A stretch of 64,000 nucleotides of DNA from Neoconidiobolus thromboides FSU 785 (Eukaryota; Entomophthoromycota; Entomophthoromycetes; Entomophthorales; Neoconidiobolaceae), in NCBI GenBank assembly GCA_025603075.1, contig MU626267.1:124001-188000 (forward strand), read 5' to 3'. A program made the position numbers and the translations under genes. Positions 24,765 through 36,801 of the stretch are shown in pieces (positions within the stretch are counted from its first letter, which is position 1; each line of letters starts with the position of its first letter). The notes below the pieces were generated by a model. That model saw only the letters and a list, made by a program, of their open reading frames with translations, made no database searches and was not told where the DNA came from.

Positions 24765-26467
24765 ATGCAAAGAATCTCAATCAACAACTTATGTAATCCA
24801 AAACCGGAGCCAAGCAATCAACGCGATGAGGAGATCGCTGCTGAAGCTTTGGATAGTTTAAGGAATTCCAATGATTTAAACAACAGTCGTAAGTGATCAA
24901 AATTACTACTCTAGTTTGTTAATATTTACACTATCAATATGATACTCAATCGAATTTATAAAAACAGATATTGACTCTTTTATCTTAGACTCGAGCAATG
25001 AAATACATCAAAATGACCATTTTTTAAATCGTGTGTCGAATTTGCCGTTAGTAAACTCAGCGCTAAGGGCTTATGAAAGCACTAAAGCCAATTCATTTGT
25101 TGTCAAAGTAAATTCAATTTATATTAAACTTAATTTATAAATATAGAGCATGATAAATCAAAGGATAAATATTAAGACTGCGTTTTTAGTATGGTGCAGA
25201 AACGGTAGAAAGCTCAGTAAAATCCATTTGTATGCCTGTTATAAATAAACTTGAGCCACAGCTTGGTCAATTGGATGACTTTGCTTGTCGTCAACTTGAT
25301 AAAGTAAGCCATATTGCATTTAGTGAAGCATTTTTTTAATGTTTTTAGTTGGAAAAACATTATTCCTCATTTATGGATAGCTCAACTCAACCACAGTTAA
25401 ATGAACATAACCAGCAAAATGGTCATTATCCCGTTCATTCATCTGTACATCAACCTTACCCTAAATTTGAAGATGGAAGTGAGCTACGCAATCGTAGAGT
25501 GATGGAACTCAGCGGAGGGGGACCAGCTTGTAATTTTATTAAAACTTTAAAAACTCGATCTAATTTTGTGAATCTAGGTCAACCTTCGTATACGCCTCAG
25601 AGCAACGAAATCGCTAAACCAGCACCTCGTAGCCGTTGGCAACAAGTTGTTTTAGAAGCTGGTGTTACAGCTAGTGCTGGTGTTGCATTAGTTTCGGAAG
25701 AAAGTATGAAATGCCTTAGGTACTGCCAACAATGGCTTGCTGTAAGAATACTTTAGTCATAATTTTAATTTATCTAATTTTTTTAGTATGCATCTGCACA
25801 TATTGAACAGCAAATTCAACTTTTAAGAAACTATCTTGTTTCGCTTGCTACTCCATCTAATTCGACTGCATTGTCTACTCGAGCATCGACTGCAGCGTTT
25901 TTATCAAACATTAAAAAAGAAGTAGTGGCAACTCTACGTAAAGTCATTGATGTAGTTGGTCGTTATGCTGGCTCTTGTTTGCCTGGAGATGCACGAAATA
26001 GTGTACGCAATTTTATTCTTAATTTACCTGGAAGATGGGCATCACTTAATATGCCATATTTAGAAAGTGATATTTCCACCCCATGCTCGTCCCCACTTCT
26101 TACACCAAACTCGTCTTGTCAAAACTCACCATCGCTTCTCACCCCTACCGAACAAACAAACCGAGTTCTTACTTTAGCAACTGAATCGATGAACATGCTA
26201 CATAACGTTGGTGGTATATTCAAGGAATCTGTCGAAAGAGCAGAAGGATGGCTTAGAGCGGTTGGAAGATCACCTAATCATACCAGTTATTTCCCAGAAA
26301 ATGCACCTATGCCACAATTTTCTTTATTGCCACCACCTGTCTCTCGACCAAATCAAAATTTCGGATCATCAAACTCATATTCAAATAATGATCATCAATG
26401 CAATAGCTATAATAATATAGAAATAGAGGAACATGCTAGACATGAAAGTTTACCAGATATTGAATAA
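24765..26467 (+). CDS. OPI1: Transcriptional repressor Opi1
   Basis: In yeast, Opi1 represses phospholipid-synthesis genes (INO1 and others), is tethered at the ER by phosphatidic acid and Scs2, and moves to the nucleus when phosphatidic acid falls. Five exons: 24765-24888 (ISINNLCN, then EEIAAEALDSLRN), about 24968-25107, about 25192-25302, 25349 to about 25741, and about 25788-26467. The spliced protein has the family signature SNLPLVNSALRAYESTKA, then VVKYGAETVESSVKSI, LDDFACRQLDKL, SRWQQVVLEAGVTASAG, EESMKCLRYCQQWLAYASAH and VVGRYAGSCLPGDAR, and the downstream LPGRWASL block. The C terminus is Ser/Pro/Asn-rich and disordered. About 405-415 residues. No Ino2/Ino4 partner lies in the window. 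Confidence 0.9.
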
Positions 26468-27144
26468 GTACCTGTTCTATTATTATTATTATTATTTACT
26501 GATTAATTTATTAATCATCTGCTAACTCTTATACATAATGCAATGTATTATATTATTTTTAATGCATATGAATACAAATCTTGGTTTTATTCATATTGAC
26601 ATCTCCCTTGCTCCTATTTTAATGATCTCTTTTTTGTCTTTGCTTACAATTCTTATAAAAATTTGATTTGACTGAGAGATTTTTAGTGTTTTATATTCTT
26701 GTTTTATTTTAAATGTGTGCTAAATAAATATAACTTTTATGCTTAGATGTTGTTTTATTATTAGCCTTTATATGGAGTTATTTAATGTAATTTAAAATTA
26801 ACCATAATAAGTAATTTGAAGTTATACCAATTATTGAAGAATAATAAATAAACTTATCACTTTAATTTGTGTGATCGGATTTTAAGATTCAGATATTAGT
26901 ATTATGTAAATTATGATTATTTAATTATCATATTTAGTTTAAATGCCTTTTGTAAAATAATATTGCATTTAAAAAAGAATTTTCTTGTACTGAAACCGAT
27001 TAAGCATTAAAAAACGATTAAAGAGACTTTACCAGATTCCAAAGTAATTAAAAAAAAGTCCTATCCTAACAAAATAATGAGTTTAAGTGATTAGTTAATA
27101 AATGGGGAAAAAGATTCTAAGAATCTATTATAATAAATTTATAT
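26468..27144. other. Intergenic 3' flank of OPI1
   Basis: AT-rich sequence with a TTA triplet run near 26482-26497. No gene or repeat family recognised. Confidence 0.5.
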
Positions 27145-28590
27145 TTACTAAAATTAATGATGTATGCATCATCATCAGTAAGTCATCGAAATAAAAAGGA
27201 ATTGATCAAGCAATAGGCTGATAAATACTATGGCAATATGGTTTTTATTTGTCTGAAGTAAATAAGGAGGAAAACAATTCAAAACAAAAAGTTGGAGCTA
27301 AAGGAGATAAAAATTCAAATGTGACCAAGAACAATAGAAATATTAAATGTAACAAAAAAATAAGAATAGTAAAGATAGCGATCTATCTGTTTTTATTGTT
27401 ATTGACTTAGTTTTAAACATGTCAAAATCATATAGGCGTATAATCTAAAAAAGAAGATGGTTTATTGAATTCCAATAAAGCAGTAGAAAACTCGACTTGC
27501 CCAAGTACTGCTCAGCAAGATCATAGAACTGATAGTAATAACTATAACAAGAGGAATAATAGATATTGAAATTATGATACAATGGTTTAGTTTATCTTTT
27601 TGTACATAATGAAAAAATTGAACCATATATACATAACTCTATTTTAAAATTAAAATCAGGTACCTTAACTTCAAAGTAAGCAGAAGATTTTAGTGATGAA
27701 TCAAGTAGATATGGTGCTGATATCAATAGGTATAATATAGCCTTTGATTACTATGATTAGATAGTTTTTCATAAAAATGCCCAGTATGTATACGATACTG
27801 ACTCTAATAACTATCCTAAGGGCACTGAAACCCACAATAATGGTTATGATTCTAGTATTTACAAGAACGATATTTATAACTACATCAATAGTGTTAATGA
27901 ATTTGGCTATATTTTTCAATTATTTGAGATAAAAAATAACGAAGTAAAAAAAGAGCTAAGGATACAAAAGTAGTAAAAAAGTAGTAAAAAAGTTAAAAAC
28001 CAAAGAAGGAAAGAAAAGAATAAAAATAGTCAGGGTCAATATCAACAAAATCAAGCGAACTTCAATTTAACTTTAAATTATAATGAAATGAATAATCACC
28101 TTCCAAGCAAAATGTAAGAAAATGGTACAAAGTTGGAAGAGATAAAAGAATACTAGCATCTACTCATATATCAGATTTGAGGTATATTGATGGGCTTGGA
28201 GCTTACATAAATGTAGTATATAGGTATACTATAGGTGGTAAATTGGATTATGCCCCTGTTAATACTAATCTAGAAAACAAACTTTGTTCATCATTTAATT
28301 ATACATCAGTTTTGGGATATAAAGATGAGTTTAAAGGCTTCAAAAATACACAAGGTAGCTATAGCATGTATGACAAGCTAAATTCTATTCCTAATAGTGC
28401 TAAACTTAGAAATAAGAATGTTGATGGTATTCATTCTAACAATAACAAGGATGATCATAAAAAGGGTTTTGAGCGTAGCGATGTAAATAAGAAAGGCAGT
28501 TTTAATGCAGTTAAAAGTGATGGTGGTATGAGCTTTAGCACTTTATTTATTATTCTCTCTATCCTTTATACCCTTTTATATGTAATGTAG
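27145..28590 (+). pseudogene. Decayed Asn/Lys/Tyr-rich coding region with C-terminal hydrophobic tail
   Basis: Plus-strand text reads as protein over much of this stretch but is broken by stops and at least one frameshift. Near 27165 it reads SSSVSHRNKKELIKQ then TAG. Near 27523 it reads QQDHRTDSNNYNKRNNRY then TGA NYDTM. From about 27702 it reads SRYGADINRYNIAFDYYD, TAG, IVFHKNAQYVYDTDSNNYPK. The last 140 codons (28165-28590) are intact, from about SDLRYIDGLGAYINVV, and end SFSTLFIILSILYTLLYVM, a hydrophobic tail like a tail anchor or GPI-type signal. Several stops sit where Gln or Trp fits. The shared HxxKKELI start with the region at 31.5 kb suggests a small paralogous family. Function unknown. 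Confidence 0.5.
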
Positions 28591-29292
28591 ATGAAGCTAG
28601 TATTCGTTGCATTTATAATGATTCCGCTTCTATCTATATTTCAATAGTTTCTGATTTTGTTTGTGATATTATAAAGATTAGGGTAAGAATAAAATAATTT
28701 AATATTTTGAGTTTTTGATTTTATTTAATGCTAATGAAATATACGTTTTTTACAGTTATCTATTAAATACATCCTCATATGCTATTTTCGTTATTCAGCT
28801 AATTTATGATAACTCAATTGTTATGTCGAGTTAAAAATCTCAGAATATTCTTAACTATGTGTTATATTATTTAATAGCCCAAGTCAGGTTTTGATACGAA
28901 CTGCTATATATATTAATGTTTTTTTGGTTTCATCACTTTCCTTACCTTCAATATTTATTATTTTTTAGCTAAGCATCTAATTCAATGAGTAAAAACAAAA
29001 AGATAGCATTTAATTAGTATAATCGATTTACTGACTTCTACTTTTAGATAAACATCAATCTCAAAACAACATTATTCTGATTTATCATAAGTAAACTGGG
29101 TTTAATATAAAGATAAATAATCGTTCTAGTTAAATGTTAAAAGTATAATGCTGGTGAGAAAAGCAAATTGTTTCAAAAAATGAAAGTTGTCGAAAGAAAG
29201 GAACAAAAGATAAACTAGCTATTCATTTATTTCAAGAGGAAACCGATCTAATTATATACTTATATCTTTATGCTTGTTAATAAATTGCGTAC
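28591..29292. other. Intergenic AT-rich
   Basis: No coding potential. It leads into the first copies of the GGGGATG-type element. Confidence 0.5.
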
Positions 29293-29502
29293 ATATGAGG
29301 ATGTATTTTTATGTACAAACATTTTGGTGATAGTTTTTTCACTTAAAATAACATTTGGGAGTGTTTTTTTCGACTTCATTATTTTTTCCATCTTTTAAGC
29401 GTTATTTGAGTGGAAAACTTGTTAGTAAAATTCTTAAACAAAAAAATATATCCCCATTTAACAGATGGAAAAAGTGACGAAGCCAAAAAAAACACTTCCA
29501 TA
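29293..29502 (-). mobile_element. GGGGATG-type MITE, disrupted by a second copy
   Basis: Outer element: left part 29293 to about 29355 (TATGAGGATGTATTTTTATG onward) and right part about 29458-29502 (GATGGAAAAAGTGACGAAGC to CACTTCCATA) join into one typical about 105-bp copy if the inner copy at 29356-29457 is removed. Confidence 0.8.
29356..29457 (+). mobile_element. GGGGATG-type MITE nested inside another copy
   Basis: Complete copy starting GGGAGTGTTTTTTTCGACTT, with the family core CTTTTAAGCGTTATTTGAGT and the right end ATATATCCCC. ATTT borders it on both sides and may be target duplication. Inserted in the middle of the outer element. Confidence 0.8.
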
Positions 29503-29740
29503 TCCTTTTATTCAACTGAAGTGTGATTACTGGTTAAATTCTTTAATCTCTGATGCCAAACTTGAGTAAACTGCATCTTTTATAAAAAAATTTCTTTATG
29601 GTGCTGTATGTAGATAGTTTTTCAGGTGTTATGTTTGATCTTAAACTTACAGCTACGTTAAGTGAAGAATTTTTTCAAATGTTTGATTAATTGTATTACA
29701 AAAAAATCAAGATTTTAAAACGTAAATCAAATCTAGTAAA

Positions 29741-29845
29741 TGTGGAAGTGTTTTTTTTGGCTTCATTATTTTTCCATTTTTTAAGCGCTATTTAAGCGAA
29801 AAATTTGTTAGTAAAACTCCTAAACACAAAAATACATCCCCATAT
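29741..29845 (+). mobile_element. GGGGATG-type MITE copy
   Basis: Left end TGTGGAAGTGTTTTTTTTGG, core TTTTTTAAGCGCTATTTAAG, right end AAAATACATCCCCATA. Confidence 0.8.
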
Positions 29846-30000
29846 ACTATAATTTTATCATAGTTTTGAGAAATAATTAAACAAACTGTATTATTAAAAC
29901 AAAATGGTTATAATGTTATATTATAGCACTTATTGTTTTAAACTATCTTTGTTATTTAACAAACAAGTAGTTTTATTTAAAGTATTTAGATCAAAATAAT

Positions 30001-30684
30001 CTATATAAAACTGAAGTCCCAGCAAAACGTAATGAGCCAACCAGCAGCATTAATGTACCTATTAACCATTATTTTGGCTAATGCAAAGTCACATTTGAAA
30101 ACAAAAGCACTTCCATTTGTACTCATGTTAGAAGATATTATCAAATGCAACCAGATATAAAAATAGAAGCAATTTAGATCTTCACAAAACACCCAAAGCT
30201 TTGTGAAATATCATTGTCAGTCCCATGATTAATTATAGTATAATAATCATTTAAGTTGTTGTGTTCTCAAGTTCAGAGAAAATCAATCCCACGTCCTTAG
30301 TTTGATTTGCTATGAGAATTTCTAACTTCATCCCAATGAATATCATCTTCTCATTTTTGATATCCATACTTTTCAGAGTATAAAAAAGATTTTAGAGTAT
30401 AGTAGCTCAAGGCTTTTTAACTGAATTATTCCCTGATATTTCATACATTCAATAAAGCCACTAAGTTTTCTTAATACCATTTTACGTAGGTTTTACAGTA
30501 TTATTGTCTATTCTATTTGTCTTACGTAGTCTGTAGCCTATTACGTGATATTCTTCATAATTCAAGCTTATCTTAGTCACATAAACTAAGACCTTTCGAC
30601 TTATAATATAGTCAACCCAGCAATAGCTGTTCTTGACTCCAAACTCTGTGCACCAGATTTCACATAGTCTTTAGTGACAAAATC
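30001..30684 (-). repeat. Dispersed decayed coding repeat, copy 1
   Basis: The part 30183-30684 is about 80% similar by eye to 48243-48757. On the minus strand both contain coding-like text: here a stretch around SYCWVDYIISRKVLVYVT and NYEEYHVIGYRL, broken by stops elsewhere. The adjoining 30001-30192 minus frame (starting MFCEDLNCFYFYIW, with NMSTNGSAFVFKCDFALAK inside) may be its continuation. The two copies lie 18 kb apart, each beside MITE copies, which suggests a decayed transposon or host-gene family. The protein family is not recognised. Confidence 0.6.
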
Positions 30685-31060
30685 AGCTGAAGCTGATTAA
30701 ATTCAAATAAAAATTATAGCTAAATTAATTACAAAACCGCAATTAGGTTTATAAATAATTTAAATGATTTATCATGCTATAATTAAAAAGCTGATAAAGT
30801 AATATTTTATATTATAAAATAATTAATTTTAACAAAATTAGCAAATATTTAAAAAAATAATTAAAAAAACAATCTAGTAGTTTGCAACTTTATAACTCAA
30901 GTTAACATTAACTTATTTTTTATTATTGTATTTAGGAGTCTTAAAATTTTTTCTGATCTCACTATTTTAAAAATGACAATTCTAAAATAATTGATTATTT
31001 TAAAAGAATTTATTCTCACCTTGTTATTCCACTATTGTTTTATATATTTGAACTAAAAAA

Positions 31061-31167
31061 ATATGAGGACGTGTTTTTTTGTTTAAGAATTTCACTAACA
31101 ATCTTTCCACTCAAATAACGCTTAAAAAAATGGAAAAAGTAATGATACCAAAAAAACATTCCCATAT
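31061..31167 (-). mobile_element. GGGGATG-type MITE copy
   Basis: ATATGAGGACGTGTTTTTTT at the left, CTTAAAAAAATGGAAAAAGT inside, AACATTCCCATAT at the right. Inverted relative to the copy at 29741; about 30 bp from the next copy. Confidence 0.8.
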
Positions 31168-31198
31168 TTTATTAGAGGAATGTTAATTTTAACTATTA

Positions 31199-31304
31199 TA
31201 TGGGGATGTTTTTTTTGATTTCATCACTTTCTCATTTTTTAAGCGCTATTTAAACAGAAAGATTGTTAGTGAAATTCTTAAACAAAAAAGCACATCCCCA
31301 TATT
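31199..31304 (+). mobile_element. GGGGATG-type MITE copy
   Basis: TATGGGGATGTTTTTTTTGA to CACATCCCCATA, core TTTTTTAAGCGCTATTTAAA. One of the best-preserved ends, with TATGGGGATG matching CATCCCCATA as terminal inverted repeat. Confidence 0.85.
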
Positions 31305-31512
31305 TCCCTATTTTAATTTAGCTTAAAGCATTAGAAAAAACACTTTCTAGAATTAGTACCAAAGTAAGAAAACAAAATCTAGTAAGGGACAAAGCTGTAA
31401 GTATTGGCTACAAAGCATAAAAAACTAATCTTTCATCATTAATTTATAAAATAAACTGACTTTTATAAAAATGAGTTTCTTTATTTCTTTTCAACTTATT
31501 AAAGATAAATGA

Positions 31513-34106
31513 AATATCAACATTAACACATCAAGAAAAAAAAGAATTGATAATAGGTTGGGTCGAGAAACATGATTGTATATCCAATTAATCCCTAATT
31601 GATTAGTTAAATGAGGAGCTGAATAATTCAGATAAAATTCAGCTTTTTAGGGAGTTCAATGGAATGAATGGGAATAATAATGATAGTTAGAGTTCAAGGA
31701 ATAATGATAATGGCTTTAACCAGGGAAATAACAGCAACGACTGGAATCAGGAAAATAATAATAATAAGAATTGAAATCCCAGAAAAAGTAATGGTTTTAA
31801 TCGAAAAAAGAAAAATAACAACGGTTGGAACCAAGGAGATAACGATAATAACAATTGAAATCAAAGAATAAATTATGATTATTATAGGAATATATATCAG
31901 CAACAGTGGTAATAGCTTCACTTTCTATATTTTCATAACAAATTTGATTTTTATTTAGATAATAAATTAAACTGGATACAACCTCAGAAGGAACGGTCCT
32001 AGAACTCAAACAATATAGGCAATTCTGATAATCAATTCAATAGTAATAATCAAAATAGCAACAAGTATAGTAATAGTAGTAGGCGAAAGAATAATAATTA
32101 TAACAATAGTTGTCAAAATAATAATAACTTTCAAATAATAATGGTTTTCAAAACAACAACAGCTTTCAAGGAGATAATGAAAACCTTAATAAAAAGAAGT
32201 TTGATCGAAACCAGCTTAGAAATATCAACTTCCAGAGATTGATAGTAATTTTAATAACAATCAATTTAACAATAGCTTCAAAAACAATGGAGGGGATGAA
32301 CAACGTAATTATAATACTACCTGATTTAATTCAAACAATAATAACACAAATCAATTTGAGAATAATAACAACAATGGATTTGATAAAATGAGCACTTCAA
32401 GTTCATTTTATGGTCTGAAAGATAATAGTAATAGTAGTAGTAACCAAGAATATAATTATAATCAAAAGGTAAAGAATCCAAAAAATAAAGGGGTGTATCA
32501 AAATGCTTGAGGTTGGGATCAAAACAAACAAAATTGAAACTAGAACGAAGGTAGTTGGAACCAGGATAATCAAGCTTTGAATCGAAATAAGGGAATGCGG
32601 AGTATGAACGAATATATATGAAGCCAAAATAAGCCTACATGGGGTTAAAACGATAACCGTAATTAAGCAAACAAAAAGAGAGACAATAATACGACAAAAG
32701 AAAGAAAGAGATTATATAACCTTGAAAAAGAATGGGGGACTTTTGGTCAGATCGAAGAAGTAGAAGAAGATTCTAATAAAGACGCTAGAGTAATTGTTGT
32801 AAATAACAACTTTGATTTATGAGGAAATGATATCGGAAACTTTAGCAGCCTCAATAGACGTGAAGGATCTAATAAATAAGGCATTATAAAAGATATCACA
32901 AAGGATGTAGAGCTGGAAATTAAACCAGACATATAGAAAGATTCTGAAGACAAATATACTATCGTTGAGAGAAAAAGTTTTAAAGGTATGGGGTTGGAAC
33001 TTTATGGTAATAAACAGAATAATGATATTGAGGATGGAACTAAACAAATATTAGAAGGTATGGATATGAAAGGATGGGAAGAGTATTTAAGTGAAGATTA
33101 TAAGTTATAATTTGGAAATAATGAGAGTAAAAGGATCATATTAAATCATAATATTGTTAAGGAGATTGAAACTGATGATATAGATGAACAAGAAACGTTC
33201 TCAAGTGACAATTATAAAGAAAATTTAATTCAAAAAGAAAATGAGGATATGAGGTTTTTTGATTCATTTTTAATTAGAGATAATCATTCCAAAGATAATT
33301 ATTTTGAAAATGAAGAAGATAAACGATTCCTTGAATCAATAACTCAGAATAAAAACATAAAATATGAATCAGAAGAAAAATAAATGAAAAATGGTATTCT
33401 AGCCCTTATAAATTTACCTGAGGTGAGAAACCCAGAAGGTTATTTTATTGAAACGAAACTATCAAAATAATGATAATCAATATACTAAAGATAGAATGTC
33501 ATTGAATTTGATTAAGAAAAACAATAGAAATAAGAATAGGGAGAGTTATTGTAGGAGTGATAAGGGTACAAGTGCATCTATCAACCAAAAGCTTGGTTCA
33601 ATTAAAGATCAAAATTACAATCATAATATACCTTATCCAAATAAAAGAATATCAATTAATCAAAGGCTGACCTATAATAATAGTCTCAAAAGGACCCCTA
33701 TTCATTAACGTTTGGGTTATAAAAAACAAAATGTGAAAAAGATTTAAATTTAACAACATAAAAAGTATTATTGCAATGAAGTATGATAAAGAAAAGAAAG
33801 AAGCAGAAAAATAATTGGATTAAAATTTAAGAACAAAGTTTAAAAGAATAGGAAGAAAACGACTTAAAATTGAATTATAGAGGTTTTAATACACATTTAA
33901 GCATTTGGGAGCAGAGCACTTCAATAAATATAAATGGAGATACTCTTAAGAATTTTGAAGTAGATCGGGTTGAAAGTGATAAAGGATCAATCGAAGAGAG
34001 TGAGGCAGTAAAGGAAAGTGGATAGGAAGTGGCTGATTATAAGGAGGCTGAAGGTGATAAAGAGATAATGGCTGATCGTGATATACAAGAAAAAGTTATA
34101 AAATGA
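31513..34106 (+). pseudogene. Large decayed Asn-rich gene with stops at Gln/Trp positions
   Basis: Reads as one acidic/Asn-rich protein broken by in-frame stops. It begins near EISTLTHQEKKELIIGWVEK (31513 on), then has repeats such as NSNDWNQENNN and NNGWNQGDN interrupted by TGA exactly where Trp recurs (KN-TGA-NP, NN-TGA-NQ). From about 32233 to 33465 a single frame runs about 410 codons with about twelve TAA/TAG/TGA and no frameshift. At 33448-33708 an 86-codon piece contains repeats ASINQKLGS and ISINQRLTY, followed by TPIH-TAA-RLGY, so the TAA replaces the repeat's Gln. The end (33901-34106) is acidic: EESEAVKESG, TAG, EVADYKEAEGDKE, then TGA. At least two frameshifts exist elsewhere. No known family is recognised; a nuclear or RNA-associated protein is possible from the RLG-type repeats. 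Confidence 0.6.
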
Positions 34107-34369
34107 GCTCCAGCTAAATTATTTGTATATAGACATATATATTACTGTTATAACATTTGAAAAACTTATTTGTATTTGCTTAAGAAATAAAGTTATAATT
34201 TAAATGATTAGTATTTTGTAATAAATCATCATTTAATATTGATATTTTTTAATTTATTGAATTTCAAAAATTGATTGGTTGAAATTGGAATCATTTAAAA
34301 TAAATGCCAAATTTTAAAAGCATTAATTCAAAACATCAACTAATTTTGAATTTTATTTTATTACTAATC

Positions 34370-36723
34370 ATGAATTATAAAATAGTCTTATATTTACAAT
34401 TAACTTATTTGCAATTAACCATTAGTCAACAGGTAACTCTCCTTCTACCATTATGTAACCACTAACACTTCCTAGACATCAACTGTGATAAAAGATTTAG
34501 CTTCATTAACCAAACCAATTAAAAGTACAATAAATTATTTAAAAAATTGGGACTCAATACTCCCTTCCTTTGAAGAATATATTAAAAAAATCACAGATAT
34601 AACTTCCGATTTTAAAACCAAACCAAACACATCCAAAGAGTCTTCAACAACTGGTGGAGATAAACAAAATATTCATGAATTATATATTGGTTATTCGTAT
34701 AAAGGACCTAAAGATCGATTTAATTATGCATCAAAAGATTGTGCAGCGAATATAATGTCTACGAATCCTTCTTCACGTAATCCAAGTGCTATCTTAGACA
34801 AGAATAAAGATCGCTATCTATTAGATAAATGCTCCAGTGAAAGATATATAGTTGTAGAATTATGTCAAGAAATAGAAATACAGACTTTATTATTAGCTAA
34901 TTTTGAATTTTTTTCATCTACATTTAAACGATTTGATTTATATGCTTCAGATGCTTACCCACCCCAAAAAGAAGGTTGGTATTTTGCCGGTTCTTTTGAA
35001 GCCTTAAATATTAAAAACTTTCAGGTAAAAAAAATATATAATAAAATATAATAAGTTAAATCAATCAAATTAATTAATTGATTTCTATTTCCAAATTTAG
35101 GCATTTGATGTTAATGTTAAAGGTTATATGAAATACCTTAAAATTGAATTCAAATCTCATTATGGTAATGAATATTATTGTCCTATATCCGAAATCAAAG
35201 TATTTGGACCTACTATGTCTACTATTTTAGCTGGATTTTTAAATAATCCAGAAGAACCAGAAACCCAGTTAATAAAAAAAGAAAACTTTGAGGCAGTATC
35301 TATGGAAGATGAGGGAATTAAGGATAATGAAGAAGAAATTGAAGACATTAAAGAAAACAAAGAAGAGGAAATAAAGGTAATTGAAAATGAGAGTAAAGGT
35401 ACTGAAAAAAAATCTGAAATATTTGAGAACCAACAAAACAATATCTCACAATTTATAGAAAGTCCCCATTTAACCACTAGTTTTAATAATTTACCAATAA
35501 TACCTACTAGCAGTACTCAATGTTGTAAAAAAAAATTAGTTCATTTGTTTAATTTTGAGCCTAAAATAAGTTATGCCGTAACCCCTTATGATAAATATCA
35601 ATTGAAACGATTATTCAAGTTAGAATATTGTAAAGCTATTTTAAGTTATACTGATAGTTTAAAATTAAATCATAATATGGTAAAAACAAAATTTAAAAAA
35701 GAAAGTAATACTGAAGAGGAATTCAAAACTATGAGCAGTTTAACAACAGAGAGTAAGTTTCAAGATATATTAACAGAAATGAGTGAAAGTGAAGATAATA
35801 TAAAACAACCGGAACCTACGGATGGCGAAAATATAAACAACAATAATGGTAACAATAATAGCAATAAAAACAATAATAATAATGGACCTGAAAATGTATT
35901 CCGAGCATTAAATCGACGTTTAATAAACCTTGAATCAAATTATCAATTATTACAAGCGTATATTGATAACCAAGCAACAACATTTAATAATTTATTTATG
36001 GAAATTGATCAGCATCAATTAACTCAATTTCAATTAGGGTTTAAAGAATTAAATACATTGATTTATTTACAATTTCAACAAATTAAAGTCAAACAGGAAG
36101 AATTATGGGAGAAGATGGGAGATCAAGTAGAAAATATAGGCAATAAAAGAAAACTCGAAATTAATATATTAGAAAAAAAATTCAATGTATTGAAAAATGA
36201 AGTGAAATTTGGTAAAAGGTTACAATTAGCTCAATTAGCTGTATTATTTATTGTTGTGTTGGTACTATTGTTAGCTAAATTGTATAACTCTTCAATTAAT
36301 CAATTAGATATTAGAAACAATACAAATAATAATACTTTATGGTGGCAATTAACACCACCAAATTCAGCTACTGGATTACAGTTTGAAGAAGAAGTAAGAA
36401 ATTTAAATTTTAATGAAAATGAATTGAATAATATCAACAACGAAGAAGACGTTAATAATCTAATACAAACACTTGAAAATCAAGAACACAATAATAATAA
36501 TGAAAACAGTAATGAAAATAATAATAATGAAAATGAATTTTATTTAAATAATTACCCATCACCTGAGACATCGGAAATTTCAATAGATAGAATACCTACT
36601 CCTCATCCAAAATATTTAGATTTACAATTAAATTCATTAAATAATTCACCCATAAATTATACTATCAATGAAGAAAATGAAGATATAGATGAAGTAGATT
36701 ATTTTGATTTAAATAAAGAATAA
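34370..36723 (+). CDS. SUN-like domain protein, SLP1/SUCO family
   Basis: ER/nuclear-envelope membrane protein; in yeast Slp1 works with Emp65 to protect soluble ER proteins. Three exons. Exon 1 (34370-34432) encodes MNYKIVLYLQLTYLQLTISQ, a signal peptide; intron to about 34478; exon 2 to about 35024; exon 3 from about 35101. The SUN-like domain covers about residues 95-240: DRFNYASKDCAANI, then YIVVELCQEIEIQTLLLANF, EFFSSTFKRFDLYAS and GYMKYLKIEFKSHYGNEYYC ending ISEIKVFG. An acidic linker and a coiled-coil-prone region (ENVFRALNRRLINLESNYQL) follow. A transmembrane segment, LAQLAVLFIVVLVLLLAKLY, precedes an Asn/Glu-rich tail. The two halves of the SUN domain are split by an intron. Convergent with the Zn2Cys6 gene (78 bp). 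Confidence 0.88.
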
Positions 36724-36801
36724 AATTATTAATAACAGTAGTAATAATAAATAGAATATAATTTTAATTTGGATAAGTAATAATAATAGGAATAATACAA
36801 T

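Noticed and set aside
24765-26467. First impression of a perilipin-like lipid-droplet protein
   Set aside because: The ordered blocks LPLVNSALRAYE, YGAETVESSVKSI, SRWQQVVLEAG and EESMKCLRYCQQWL are those of Opi1; perilipins share only loose similarity.
31668-32009. Open frames on both strands rich in Ile/Thr/Val
   Set aside because: They are frame shadows of the Asn-codon (AAT/AAC) repeats in the decayed gene; the Asn frame has the coherent composition and recurring motifs.
31513-34106. Alternative genetic code as explanation for the stops
   Set aside because: Intact neighbouring genes use TAA, TAG and TGA as terminators and CAA/CAG for Gln and TGG for Trp, and the region also has frameshifts. 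Decay by transitions is the simpler reading, though not proven.
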